Assembly: GCA_963817065.1 (NCBI GenBank)
Contig: CAWFMO010000002.1
Location: 62,001-126,000 of the forward strand
DNA length: 64,000 bases
Direction of reading: 5' to 3'
Origin: CAWFMO01 sp963817065
Lineage (GTDB): Bacteria > Actinomycetota > Thermoleophilia > Solirubrobacterales > 70-9
Position 1 is the stretch's first letter. Each line of letters starts with the position of its first letter. The notes below the pieces were generated by a model, which was not told where the DNA came from, searched no databases, and worked only from the letters and a program-made list of their open reading frames with translations. Below, piece after piece: positions 9,137 to 18,303 of the stretch. The translations under genes and the position numbers were made by a program.

Positions 9137-10068
9137 TCAGAAGACGGTGGTCCAGTCATTCCTGACGCTGACGACGGTCCATCCGTCGACCTGGGCCCGT
9201 CGCAGCACCTGTTCGGCGCCGGCGGTGTAGTCGAACTCGCGCTCGGCGTCGTCGTGCAGGACCAGCAACTGAAGTGTCGGCTTGTCCGGGTGGCGGCTGA
9301 ACTCGAGCATCGGCCCGTCGCCGTTGGAGTTGCCGGCCGCGAGCATGGGGCGGCGGCCGGTGCGGCTCCAGATGCGGATCGGCTTCTCCGGGCCATCGTC
9401 GAGGTAGTCCGCCGCGGGCCGATGGGTGATGGTGCCGCCGTGCCCGTCGCTCGTGTACGTGAAGGTACTGCTGCTTCCGATGACCCGCTCGCGCGGAATG
9501 CCGTACACGTCCTGGCTGATGGGCCGCATGAAGTCGCGGCCACCGCCGGAAGCGATGTAGTTCGTGAAGCCGTTGCCGCCAGGTAGCCGAGCAGTTCGAC
9601 CATCGGCGCATACGCACACTCGCAGATAGCCGCGGCCGAGGGTCGGATGCTGGCGCTGCGCAGGAAGGCGTCCGACGGCTGCTCGAAATCCTCGACGCTG
9701 ATCCCGGCGTAACGCTGCCAGGATGCCCGCCGCCAGCGTCCGCACATCGGTGTCGTCGCCCGCGTAGTGCTCGGCCATGACGCGCACCGAACCAGCTCAG
9801 GTCGTGCTCGGCGACGGCCTTCCACGGCTGGCGCTCGCGCAACGCGGGTTGTGCCTGCAGCCATCTCGGCCAGACGGCGGAGAATGAAGTCGAGCTGGAT
9901 CGGCATCGGCTTCTCGCACCACAGCGTGCCGTCGTTGTCGAACACCGCGACCCGCTCCTCGACCGGAACCGGGGCCGATCCGTCCGCACCGCAGGTGAGC
10001 CGAACGAAGTCGATGATCGCCTGCCTGCTGGGGCCGGGCCGCCACGTCGGCAGTACCTGATCAGCCAC
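9137..10068 (-). CDS. HAD-superfamily hydrolase, frameshifted
   Basis: Starts at a GTG (10066-10068) with AGGAGG six bases upstream; ~310 residues when restored. Motif I is AVFDNDGTLW (nucleophile and acid/base Asp pair, D-x-D-G-T) near residue 45. The C-terminal part NYIASGGGRDFMRP supplies motif II (Ser-Gly-Gly) and GRRPMLAAGNSNGDGPML the motif IV region, with GNSNGDG as the acidic loop. This is the haloacid-dehalogenase-like phosphohydrolase fold; substrate unknown. Frame breaks occur near 9860, 9780, 9715, 9640 and 9580. It precedes the sulfatase on the same strand, ~100 bp away, and may belong to the same transcript. Confidence 0.75.
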
Positions 10069-10258
10069 GTACGGCCTCCTCCCCTATCACTCGCCGCGGC
10101 CAGCGAGCCGTCAGCCGCACAGATCACCGCTGTGCCGATCAGATCGTCCGGCTCAACGATCACCACCATCAGCTTCCTGACCGGGTAACGCCTCATCCGC
10201 ACGGAATGAAGCTGCGGGGCGCGCCGCCGATTTCCGGACGACGCGCCCTCGGTGTCGG

Positions 10259-10854
10259 TCAGAGCCAGATGATCCGCTGGTTGGGTGCGGTGCCGGCGGG
10301 GCCGCAGTCCCACTGGCCTACGGTCGCGCCGTTGTGGGTGGCGAAACCGACGACGTCGAGGCACTTGGTCGAGTGCTGCACCTCGAAGAACCAGCCGCCC
10401 ACACCGGAGTCCCAAATCTGAACGTCTGGTTACGACCGGTGTTGCAATCCCACTGGCCGAAGGCAGCGCCGTTGGCCTTGCTGTTGCCGACGAGGTCGAG
10501 GCACTTCTTGGAGTGGGCCACGCGCAGCCGGAACTCCCTGGGGTCGTCGTTCACTCTTTCGACGGTCCACGTCTGGTTCGCTGCCGCGGTGCCGCAGTCC
10601 CACTGACCCACGGCGGCGCCGTTCGCGGTCGAATTGCCGATGACGTCCAGACACTTGCTGCTGTGCCAGAACGCCAGCCGGTAGCTGGCCCCCACCACCA
10701 TCCCGGGACCGTCCAGCTTCCCCATCCCCAGCACCTTGCCGGTCGATGCGCCGGCCCCGCCGGCGGGCGCGGCCGTCGCGGGTGCCGCGAACATCCCGGC
10801 CGACAGCGTGGCCGCAGCGAACACAGCGACGATTGATCTGGTTAGCCTGCGCAT
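10259..10854 (-). CDS. Secreted ricin-type beta-trefoil lectin (CBM13-like), one frameshift
   Basis: Starts at the ATG 10852-10854 (MRRLTRSIVAVFAAATLSAG); a signal peptide ends near ATAAPAG. The mature part is one beta-trefoil with three repeats: CLDVIGNSTANGAAVGQWDC, CLDLVGNSKANGAAFGQWDC and CLDVVGFATHNGATVGQWDC, each followed by the Q-x-W type end (ANQTW, RNQTF, APNQRIIW). Such domains bind galactose- or xylose-containing polysaccharides. No catalytic module is attached, so the protein is a stand-alone secreted lectin of ~197 residues. One extra base near 10400-10425 shifts the frame before repeat three. Confidence 0.85.
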
Positions 10855-11029
10855 ACGATTGTGGATCCTCTCCGCTTCGATACTCCTCTGTGGGCAGTGG
10901 CGGATCGTGCGGATCCACGGGTGTGACGCCGCCCGCACCTTCCGCCGCAGCCGCTCCGGTTGCCCGGTCGCAGCGCCAGCAGACCCGATCAGATGGTCAC
11001 AACACCTTGCAGGTTTCTCAATGTCCTGG

Positions 11030-12310
11030 TCAGGCCCAGTAGCGAACCCAATCGACGTGGAGCACGACCTCGTCCGGTGTGCTCGCGTTCGGTGCCGGAA
11101 CGCCTTCCCAGGGGCCGATCGCCTGCTGGATGAACAGATTCATCGGCTTCGTCGGCAGGACGACGTCAGGCCCGCGTTGCGAGGAGTCGTAGAGCACCAG
11201 GTCGTCCACCCACATCCGCAGCGTGCCGGGGCGCCTGTAGCGTGTAGGTATGCCAGCCGGTGAAGTCTCCGGCGATCACCCGCTCGTCGGAGAACTGGCG
11301 ATCGGTGCGCCAGAGGACGAAGCCGCGGGCTGTCCGCTTGTCCGCCTCCCGGGCCGCGGCGAGGGTTATCGAGCCGTCGGCCAGATCGTTGGAGGCCGGC
11401 CACAGACCGATCACCTGGCCGGGGGTACCCGGCGCGAGTCGAACTGGCGCGCACCTTCCAGGTGCCGTACAACCCCTCCCGCCGTGACCACACCAGCACA
11501 AGCCGCCGGAGACGTTGCCCTTTCCGGTCGGATTGCGGCCGACTCCGGTGATGCGCAGCGCGCCGTTCGTCACCCCGACCATCTCCGGCGTCCAGCGGGA
11601 TCCGACTTCCTCGTTGGTGGTCTGGTAGACATTCCATCGGGCCGCGCCACCGCCTCGGAGCGGGAGGCTCAGGCTCGTGCCGGGACATCGCCGCCGGGGC
11701 CGGTTCCGCGACAGCTACCGGGCGACGCGGCGTGGTTCTCGTACCGACCGGATCCTCAGCCCGCAGGATCGCCCGGTACAGGCTCTGCAACTCGCTGCCG
11801 GGATTCACCCCAGCTCCTCCACCAGCAGGTTCTTGGTGTAGAGGTACTGCTCCAGCGCGTCCGCGCCCCGGCCACCGGCGTGCAGCGCCCGGATCGGCGG
11901 CGGCGAGGTTTCCGCCATCGGGTGTTGGTCGCTCAACTGGGTCAGCGGGCCGATGACCGCCGCCGCGCAGCCACAGCGTCTCGGCCTCGGCCCATGCCAC
12001 CACGGTGGCCAGGTGCTCGGTCTGCCACGTGCGCCGTACCTGTGCCGGCCAGTCGCCGGTGAGGTCGCTGAGCGGGATCCCGCGCCACAACCGCATGGCG
12101 TGTTGCAGCGCCGAACGGCGTTGTTCCGCGGACCGGGCGGTTTCCCGGGACGCGGTCGACTGCCCGGTATCGGCACAGGTCGGCCTGGTCGGGCCGCCGC
12201 TCCAGGAGGTAGCCGCCGGAGCGGCGCACGACGGTGGCCCGTTGCCGGTCGCCGTGCGCCGGCGCGGCCGCCTGCTCAACTACCGTCGGCAGGCGGACCT
12301 CGCCGAGTGA
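11030..12310 (-). CDS. BTAD-type regulator fused to a GH16-like domain; N-terminus missing, frameshifted
   Basis: The N-terminal part is a bacterial transcriptional activator domain: TVVRRSGGYLLERRPDQADL, then AMRLWRGIPLSDLTGDWPAQ and a TPR-like end YTKNLLVEELGVNPGSELQS. A Pro/Ala linker follows, then a concanavalin-like GH16 domain: RWNVYQTTNEEVGSRWTPEM, GLWPASNDLADGSITLAAAR, DFTGWHTYTLQ, RMWVDDLVLYDSSQRGPDVV, ending VLHVDWVRYWA. The canonical GH16 catalytic E-I-D-x-x-E is not present; the corresponding spot reads GSITLAAARE. No DNA-binding winged helix precedes the BTAD, so the N-terminus is lost or starts near 12310 without it. At least five indels lie inside. The fusion suggests an intracellular polysaccharide- or sugar-sensing regulator, not a secreted enzyme. 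Confidence 0.6.
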
Positions 12311-12357
12311 TGCGCCGGGCGGCGGCCGTGGCCACAATGGTGCCGGAGGGAGGCACG

Positions 12358-12897
12358 ATGCTGCGGAATCTGCTCGTCTACGGACTGATGGTCGCGATGC
12401 TCGTCGTCGTTGCCTGGCTGTTCGGGCGCCTCCTGGGCGTACCGCCCGCTCGAAGGCCGAACGGCGCCATCCTGGCGAACCCGTGGGCCGACGCCGAGTG
12501 CGCCTTCGATCAGGCGCTGGCCGAACACAAGCGACGACGGTACGCGGCGCTACTGGTCGGACGGGCCGGCCGGCTCCGTCTGCCGCGCCTGGACGAGGCG
12601 CAAGGCTCAACCGCCGTCCGATCGGCGAGCAGGGCATCCCCGTGCGGGATGTCGTCGGCACCGTCCGACGGGACCGCCAGGCCTTCGACCGCGATTTCCG
12701 GCCGACGTGTCAGCGGGCGCGCGACCGATTCCAGCGGGTGTTCGTCGCCATGAGCCGCGGCGAGGAGTTGCCGCCGGTCGAGCTGTACCGCTGGCAGGGC
12801 CGACTACGTCAGCGACGGGCATCACCGGGTCGCCGCCGCCCGCGCCATGGGCCTCGATTTCGTCGCCGGCCAGGTGACCGATCTCGTCGGCCGCTGA
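12358..12897 (+). CDS. Membrane-anchored ParB-like domain protein, frameshifted
   Basis: Starts at the ATG 12358 behind GGAGGGAGGCACG. An N-terminal membrane helix (LLVYGLMVAMLVVVAWLFGR) and a linker are followed in the same frame by AECAFDQALAEHKRRRYAAL; the remainder continues after indels near 12600 and 12795. The C-terminal half has ParB-like features: RPIGEQGIPVRDVVGTVRR, a charged helical stretch FDRDFRPTCQRARDRFQRVF, and the signature end LPPVELYRWQGDYYVSDGHH then RVAAARAMGLDFVAGQVTDL. The D-G-H-H-R motif is the ParB/sulfiredoxin-type nucleotide-binding site. Similar short actinobacterial ParB-domain proteins exist without a DNA-binding HTH. The role is unknown; the membrane anchor is the odd part. 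Confidence 0.55.
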
Positions 12898-12961
12898 CGA
12901 AACCGGTCCGGGCTCGCGTGGAGCCCGGGACCGCGTGCGGCGGATCGACGTGCGGGTACGG

Positions 12962-13420
12962 TCAGCACCACCACGGCGTGTACTGAGGAACTCCGAGCAA
13001 CCCTGTGCGGAAGCCGGCCCGCATACACACCTGCGGATCAGCAGAGGTGGGCAACCCGCGCGTGTAGTTGCGATCCGTAGGCCCCGACGGGGCGAACATC
13101 ACGCAGACCGCAGCCGGCGGCCTGGGTCCGTTGCTGCTGACCTCGGCCCAGATGGTGTCGCCGGCGCGCGTCGCCGACAGCTGCGTCCAGGCGTACTGCG
13201 TGCCCAGAAGCGTGCCGCTTCGCAAGGTCAGGGTCCGGCCGTCCCGGACGGTCTTCGAGGCCTGGGTCCGTTTGCTGGTCGCGGTGGCCGGATTGACCGT
13301 GTCGTCGCAGACCGCGGCCGCGCTGACGGTTGCCGACGCCGCACCCGCGCGGACGGGGGCCAGCAGCGTCATGGTCGTCACCAGCACCATGGCGGCCAGT
13401 AGTCGTGCCGGCTTGCTCAT
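12962..13420 (-). CDS. Small secreted protein of unknown function
   Basis: An intact 152-residue ORF starting at the ATG 13418-13420 with GGAG eight bases upstream. The N-terminus MSKPARLLAAMVLVTTMTLL and the following APVRAGAASA form a signal peptide with an A-x-A cleavage site. The mature part has four cysteines spread as VCDD, AVCVMF, QVCMRA and a C-terminal WWC, and a beta-rich composition (TLTLRSGTLLGTQYAWTQLS). It resembles small exported actinomycete proteins that recur as unnamed families. I do not recognise a specific family. Confidence 0.65.
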   Translation of the reverse strand: MSKPARLLAAMVLVTTMTLLAPVRAGAASATVSAAAVCDDTVNPATATSKRTQASKTVRDGRTLTLRSGTLLGTQYAWTQLSATRAGDTIWAEVSSNGPRPPAAVCVMFAPSGPTDRNYTRGLPTSADPQVCMRAGFRTGLLGVPQYTPWWC

Positions 13421-13647
13421 TTTGTCTCCTGTCATCAGATCGGTGTGGATTTCCGCTTGGCCGCCATCCTGCGTTTGTCTGCGGCGGCCGGTTCGTCGCG
13501 GCGATGCGGCCGTGGTGCCGATGTTTCGGCGGCGGTGGCTCTGCGTATCTGCCAGTTCCCGGATGCGGCCGCCGCAGGTGACGTAACCACGGCCTCGGCC
13601 CTCGGCCGAGCCCCTTTCGGAGCTCGCCGAATGGACGTCGTTGCGGT

Positions 13648-13680
13648 GAACCCTCCGCGGGCGGTGAGCAGATACGTGGT
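13648..13680 (+). promoter_or_regulatory. 33-bp repeat copy 1, upstream of the wHTH gene
   Basis: Matches the copy at 13971-14003 at 28 of 33 positions. It starts GAACC, as in ECF-sigma -35 elements, contains a near-palindrome ACCCTCCGCGGGCGGT and ends with AGCAGATA. The wHTH start codon lies 31 bp downstream. Confidence 0.5.
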
Positions 13681-13711
13681 AGCACCACTGTCGGCATCGG
13701 GGGGAACGCTC

Positions 13712-13990
13712 ATGACCGGACCATCGGCGCTGGCCTCGCTCATCGGTCGCACGCGCGCACGGGTGCTGACCGAGATCGGCGCGGCCGGAGGCCACACCAC
13801 CACCGAGATCGCCCGCCGGCTGCTGATCAGTCCGGCGTCGGCTTCCGAGCATGCGTACGCGCTGCGCGCCGCCGGTCTGATCAGCACCGAACGGGCCGGC
13901 GCCTGCGTCGAGCACCGGATCACCCGGCTGGGCCGGGCACTTCTCTCTCCACGCCTGACCGGGGCGGCGCGAACCGTCCGCGGACGGTAA
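13712..13990 (+). CDS. Winged-helix (ArsR-like) regulator, small
   Basis: A 92-residue protein from the ATG at 13712 (MTGPSALASLIGRTRARVLT). The helix-turn-helix is clear: TTTEIARRLLISPASASEHA then ALRAAGLISTERAGACVEHR, the wing of an ArsR/MarR-type fold, and a C-terminal TRLGRALLSP. No metal-binding Cys pair of the classic ArsR type is visible. The open frame extends upstream to 13445, but that part does not look like protein. Its 3' end overlaps the second copy of the 33-bp repeat, which fronts the ECF sigma gene, so the two genes probably share regulation. Confidence 0.65.
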   Translation: MTGPSALASLIGRTRARVLTEIGAAGGHTTTEIARRLLISPASASEHAYALRAAGLISTERAGACVEHRITRLGRALLSPRLTGAARTVRGR

Positions 13991-14003
13991 GCAGATAGAT
14001 GGT
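13971..14003 (+). promoter_or_regulatory. 33-bp repeat copy 2 with perfect 16-bp palindrome, upstream of the ECF sigma gene
   Basis: Contains the perfect palindrome ACCGTCCGCGGACGGT (13973-13988) preceded by GA and followed by AAGCAGATAGATGGT. It lies 34 bp before the sigma-factor ATG. It is a candidate autoregulated promoter or operator shared with copy 1. Confidence 0.55.
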
Positions 14004-14036
14004 GACCGCATTCGCCGACGTCCGAGGAGCCCGCCC

Positions 14037-14675
14037 ATGAGACGACTGCTCCGTGCCGGGTCCAGGGCGCGCGACGGTGACGACGCCACCGTGATCACCC
14101 GGTCGCTGCACGACCCGGAGTGGTTCACCGAGATCTTCCGGCGCCACGCCGGGCACATCCACCGCTACCTCGGCTCGCGGGTCGGCCCGCAGGAGGCCGA
14201 CGACCTGCTCGCTGAGGCGTTCCTGACCGCCTTCCGCAAACGCGACCGGTACGACACCGCCCGCCCCAACGCTCGGCCCTGGCTCTACGGCATCGCCGCG
14301 AACCTGGCCGCCATGCACGCCCGCGACGAGGAACGCGCCTATCGCCTGCAGCGGGCTGCCGCCGGACGGGCCGACGAGGAGTCCCACGCCGACCGGGTCG
14401 CGGCGGAGGTGACCGCGCAGGCCGCCCGCGACGTCCTGGCCGCCGGGCTGGCCGCCCTCGCCCCCGGCGACCGTGACGTGCTGCTGCTGATCGCCCAGGA
14501 GGAGCTGACCTACGAGCAGGTCGCGATCGCCCTGGAGATCCCGGTCGGCACCGTACGGTCCCGCCTGCACCGGGCCCGTGCCCGGCTGCGCGAGGCGCTG
14601 GGTGGTACCGACCCGACCCGCATCCACGAAGAGCCGGCGACGGCCCGGCCTGAGGAGACGAACCAGCATGGATGA
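14037..14675 (+). CDS. ECF-type RNA polymerase sigma factor
   Basis: An intact protein of 212 residues. Region 2 is WFTEIFRRHAGHIHRYLGSR followed by ADDLLAEAFLTAFRKRDRYD and the NARPWLYGIAANLA core of region 2.4; region 4 is ALAPGDRDVLLLIAQEELTY with the recognition helix PVGTVRSRLHRARARLREAL. The length and the two-region build mark an ECF (group IV) sigma factor. The next gene overlaps its stop and encodes a membrane protein of the CU044_5270 family, the usual partner. The 33-bp repeat upstream is a plausible self-recognised promoter. The inducing signal is unknown. Confidence 0.92.
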   Translation: MRRLLRAGSRARDGDDATVITRSLHDPEWFTEIFRRHAGHIHRYLGSRVGPQEADDLLAEAFLTAFRKRDRYDTARPNARPWLYGIAANLAAMHARDEERAYRLQRAAAGRADEESHADRVAAEVTAQAARDVLAAGLAALAPGDRDVLLLIAQEELTYEQVAIALEIPVGTVRSRLHRARARLREALGGTDPTRIHEEPATARPEETNQHG

Positions 14676-15552
14676 GCTGTCCGTGGTACGCGAGGCCGCC
14701 GTACCGCCGTCGGACCTCGACGACCCCCGCCTGGCCGCAGCCCTGGCCCGGCTGCAGGCCGAGATCGACGGCTCCACCGTCCGGCGTGGGTGGCGACCGG
14801 CCGCCGGGCGACGGTGGACGCCGATCGGGCTGGCCGCCGCCGCGGCCGCCGCCGTGCTGGTGGCGGCCCTCCCAACCGGTTCCGAGCCGCCCGCACCGCC
14901 GATGATGCCGGCCGCGCAGGTGCTCGAGATGGCCGCCTCGGCCGCGCTGCGCAAGCCCGACCGGGTGCCCCGGCCCGACCAGTTCGTCTACACGCGATCC
15001 GTCGCCCGCAACGGCGACGTGTACCAGTCATGGCGGTCGGTCGACGGCACTCACGACGGCCTGTCGCGCGACAGCGACGGGCTGCGGACGGTGGAACCGG
15101 GCTGCCGCGACGGCCGCCGCCAGGTGGTGATCGATCCGGCGGACGGCCCGATTCCCGGCCGGTACGAGCCGTGCGAGCCTGAACCGGCCTACGACCCGGC
15201 GATGCCGAGCGACACCGCCGGCATGCTCACCTACCTGCGGCAGCGCAACGAGCGGGACGACCCGGCGAGCACCGCGAACAGCACCGGCAAGGACGTCATG
15301 GAGTTGTCGACGGGCCACTATCTGCGCCCGGCGCAGCGCGCGGCCCTGCTGCGGGCGGCCGCCCTGACGCCAGGGCTGGCCACCGCACCCACGACCGGAC
15401 CGGGAGGCCGGGACTGTGTCACCGTCTCGTGGACCTTCGGCGGCCCCGATCCGACCGTGCTGATCTTCGACGCGACGACGCACGAGTTCCTCGGCGACAA
15501 CTGGGGTTTCACCGTCGTCGACATCGTCGACCGCGTCGGCCGGCGACCCTGA
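14668..15552 (+). CDS. CU044_5270-family membrane protein, likely partner of the ECF sigma factor
   Basis: Starts at the ATG 14668, overlapping the last 8 bases of the sigma gene; 294 residues, intact. An N-terminal cytoplasmic region of ~50 residues (DLDDPRLAAALARLQAEIDG) precedes one membrane helix (PIGLAAAAAAAVLVAALPTG), and an extracytoplasmic domain follows (RPDQFVYTRSVARNGDVYQS, VLIFDATTHEFLGDNWGFTV). The family is encoded next to ECF sigma factors in actinomycetes and is assumed to control them or to be their sensor. No zinc-binding anti-sigma H-x3-C-x2-C motif is seen. Confidence 0.8.
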   Translation: MDELSVVREAAVPPSDLDDPRLAAALARLQAEIDGSTVRRGWRPAAGRRWTPIGLAAAAAAAVLVAALPTGSEPPAPPMMPAAQVLEMAASAALRKPDRVPRPDQFVYTRSVARNGDVYQSWRSVDGTHDGLSRDSDGLRTVEPGCRDGRRQVVIDPADGPIPGRYEPCEPEPAYDPAMPSDTAGMLTYLRQRNERDDPASTANSTGKDVMELSTGHYLRPAQRAALLRAAALTPGLATAPTTGPGGRDCVTVSWTFGGPDPTVLIFDATTHEFLGDNWGFTVVDIVDRVGRRP

Positions 15553-15589
15553 GGCTCAGAAAGCATGGTGGACCGTGTCAGACCGCAGG

Positions 15590-16081
15590 TCAGCCCTTCG
15601 CTTGCCGGACGTCCTTTCCGTGCTCGGCGAACGCCTTGAAGTCCCGCATGTGCTGTAGCGACTGCTTGCGGAAGGCGCCGGGCATCAAGAGCCCCACCAG
15701 CCGCATCAGCAAGCCGCTGAACCGGTACTCGTTCTCGCTCACCCACAGCGTCGTCTCCGGACCGATTTCGGTCAGGCGCTCGCACGCCGCGCTCCACATG
15801 CCCTTGGCGACGATCTCGCGTTCGAAATGGACGACGCTCTGCCTCGGAATCCCGTGCAGGTCCACCGGTTCCCGGCGCGTGATGGTCTCAATGCCCTCGA
15901 ACTGCTGCTGCCCCGTCTGCAACACAACTCGCGACTTGGTGCCGACCTGCCCGTGCACCCCACTCAGCGGCTCGTGCAGCACCAGGCCCCGCAGCCAGTT
16001 CGGTAGGTGTGCCGGGTCGGCGAGCAGCTGGGCCACCCTCTCCCGCGGCAGGGCGATCTCGATCGAGACGGTGTACTTCAT
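15590..16081 (-). CDS. SRPBCC-family (START/Bet v1-like) protein
   Basis: An intact protein of 163 residues from the ATG 16079-16081 (MKYTVSIEIALPRERVAQLL). The START-like fold pattern is clear: PRERVAQLLADPAHLPNWLR after the first strand, RSVVHFEREIVAKGMWSAAC-like middle strands, and a long C-terminal helix FRKQSLQHMRDFKAFAEHGK. The family binds lipids or hydrophobic ligands and appears in polyketide cyclases and stress proteins. It converges on the CU044_5270 gene with 37 bp between stops. Specific role unknown. Confidence 0.8.
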   Translation of the reverse strand: MKYTVSIEIALPRERVAQLLADPAHLPNWLRGLVLHEPLSGVHGQVGTKSRVVLQTGQQQFEGIETITRREPVDLHGIPRQSVVHFEREIVAKGMWSAACERLTEIGPETTLWVSENEYRFSGLLMRLVGLLMPGAFRKQSLQHMRDFKAFAEHGKDVRQAKG

Positions 16082-16174
16082 GGCGGAGCGCTCCAGTTCT
16101 CGGGTGAACGGACGCACACTAACAATGCGGCCCGTTCGTCCGCCGGCACCGCGACGGACCCGCTGACGGCGGGT

Positions 16175-17113
16175 TCACCACAGCAATCGCAGTGCCAACA
16201 GCTCTGATGGCCACGGTCGGGTCGTCCGCGTCGACGACCGCGAGGAGTCGCAGCCCATCGACGGTGGTCGCATGAACCGTCAAGCCCTCCACTTTGGGCG
16301 CCCCGCGACCCGATTCGGGAATTGCGGTGATCGCCAGTACCCCTTCGTCGTCCAGCAGGGCCAGCGCCGACCCCACAACCGGACCGTCGTCGACGGCGTT
16401 CGGGGTGTCCTCGGCCGCGGCGCTGACCAACACCCGACCGCCGGCGACCGACATCGCGTCGGTGACGGCCAGGGCGACGCCGCCGACCGCGCCGAGGTCG
16501 TACCGGCGCACGTCACCGACCTCCACACGGTCGACGGCGATCGCACCGGTCACCGCGGCCAGCAGCTCCGCCAGGCCGACGTCGACGCAGGCCGTCGACG
16601 TGCCGGCCGCGAAGTTGCCCCGCTGGAACCACCGCAGCCGATCACCGACCACGCACGCGCCCTCCAGGTTCAGCTGATCCTCGCGCAGTCCGAGAGCACC
16701 GGCGACCTTGCGGTACACCACTTCCAGACCCGCCACGGTGTAGGCCGGTTCCGCCGTTCCGGCCGAACCGTCCGCCGTACCCAGGTCACCAGCGACGCCC
16801 GCATCCTCGCGCCGGTCGAACCGGACCCGAGCAACAGCACCCCGTCGATGCCGTTCACCGATACCGCGCACGCCGCCTCGAAGTCCGGCTTGAGATGTTT
16901 CGTGCCGGCGGAGGAGCTGAACACCTCCAGGCCGTCGACCGGATCGACAACACGCACGGCAGTGACGGACTCAGGCCGCAACCAGGCGGCGTGCGTCGCG
17001 TCGTCCTGAACCACGAGCCACCCGTCACCGAGCGGGGCGATCGCCGACGCCGCGCGCACCGGTGACCCGTCGCTGAAGGTCAGCCGGGACGAGCTTTCCA
17101 CTTCTACGCGCAC
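16175..17113 (-). CDS. Conserved actinobacterial protein, probable beta-propeller (DUF6910-like), frameshifted
   Basis: Starts at the GTG 17111-17113 (RVEVESSSRLTFSDGSPVRA). It has recurring strand-turn elements that look like propeller blades: AIAPLGDGWLVVQDDATHAA, DGLEVFSSSAGTKHLKPDFE, DGVLLLGSGSTGARMRASLV, LNLEGACVVGDRLRWFQRGN and SALALLDDEGVLAITAIPES. Frame breaks lie near 16800 and 16218; after correcting the second, the end reads SELLALRLLW with the stop at 16175-16177. It is divergent from the LacI gene across a 120-bp gap with two operator-like repeats, so it is a likely target of that repressor. Function unknown; the family number is from memory. Confidence 0.5.
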
Positions 17114-17188
17114 TGCCCACCCCTCTCCACCACCACCGACGAACTCTTGTGGTGTGCGTTACGTGTCGCACCGGCGAACAGCAGCGTA

Positions 17189-17227
17189 CTGTATCGATCC
17201 AGAAGAGGTTCTGTATCGATCCAGAAG
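17189..17227. promoter_or_regulatory. Two tandem LacI-type operator candidates
   Basis: The 17-base unit ctgtatcgatccagaag occurs twice (17189-17205, 17211-17227), 22 bp apart. Each contains the near-palindrome CTGTATCGATCCAG with a central CG, as in LacI-family operators. They sit between the two divergent genes, and the second abuts the LacI ribosome-binding site. Confidence 0.65.
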
Positions 17228-17235
17228 GAGCGGGC

Positions 17236-18301
17236 ATGAGACCGACGTTGCAGACCGTCGCCGACGCTGTCGGGGTGTCTCGCAGCACGGTTTCCAATGC
17301 GTACAGCCGACCGGACCAGCTGTCCCCCGAGCTCCGCCGGCGCATCCTCGACGCCGCACGTCGCGTCGGCTACGCCGGGCCCGACCCGATGGCGCGGTCG
17401 TTGCGGCGGGGCCGGGTGGGCGCCGTCGGCGTGCTGTTCACCTCCAGCCTTCCGTACGCGTTCACCGACCCGTACGCCGTGCAGTTCCTGCGTGGATTGG
17501 CGGAGTCGGTGCACGGCAAGGACACCGGGCTGTTGCTGGTTCCCCAGTCCCAGGACGACGAGCAGGCCGCGGTCAGCGCGGTCGAGAACGCCGCGGTCGA
17601 CGGCTTCTGCGTCTTCTGCCTGCCGGACTGGCACCCCTCCTGGGCGGCGATCCAGGCCCGGGGACTGCCGGTGGTCAGCGCCCAGCGCCGGCCGGCCGAC
17701 AGCCCGGAAACGCTCTTCGTGGGCATCGACGAGGCGCAGGCAACCCGGGTCGCCGGGCAACACCTCGCCCAGCTCGGACACCGCCGCGTGGCGATCATCG
17801 GCGACCACCTGCTGACCGGTCCCACCCGGCCGGTGACCCTGCGCACGCCGGACGACGTCGGATACTTCGGCAGCCGGGAACGGCTACGCGGCTACTACGA
17901 CGCTTTCCGCGAGGCCGGCGTCGACTGGGCCGGCATCACCACCATCAGCACGGATGTGAACAGCAAGGAGGCAGGTACGGCGGCCGCGGCGTTCCTGCTC
18001 GATCGGACGGATCCGCCAACCGCGGTGGTCGCCTTCAGCGACGTCCTCGCCCTCGGCGTCCTGGATGCCTTCGGCACCCGTGGCCTGCGCCCCGGGCACG
18101 ACGTCTCGGTTATCGGCTTCGACGACATCCCCGAGGCCGCGAACGCGTCGCTGACCACCATCCGCCAGCCCGCCGCCGACCGCGGACGGCTGTCCGGCCA
18201 ACTGCTGCTCGATCCGCCCAAGGATCACCGGCCGGCAGATCGTGCTGCCGACCGAACTCGTCGTACGGGACTCGACTCGTCCCGCCGCCACCAAGGAGTA
18301 G
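17236..18301 (+). CDS. LacI-family transcriptional repressor, one frameshift near the end
   Basis: About 354 residues from the ATG 17236 behind AAGGAG. The N-terminal headpiece is classic: PTLQTVADAVGVSRSTVSNA and the hinge helix DPMARSLRRGRVGAVGVLF. The periplasmic-binding-protein-like effector domain follows, with SVIGFDDIPEAANASLTTIR as the characteristic late motif. One inserted base near 18220 shifts the last ~25 residues; restored, they read TGRQIVLPTELVVRDSTRP and stop at TAG 18299-18301. The ligand is probably a sugar or sugar-like metabolite. The two operators directly upstream suggest autoregulation and control of the divergent gene. Confidence 0.88.
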
Positions 18302-18303
18302 TC

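Noticed and set aside
14510..15031. Minus-strand ORFs under the ECF sigma and CU044_5270 genes
   Set aside because: They run opposite intact, recognised genes and have only Arg/Pro/Ala composition.
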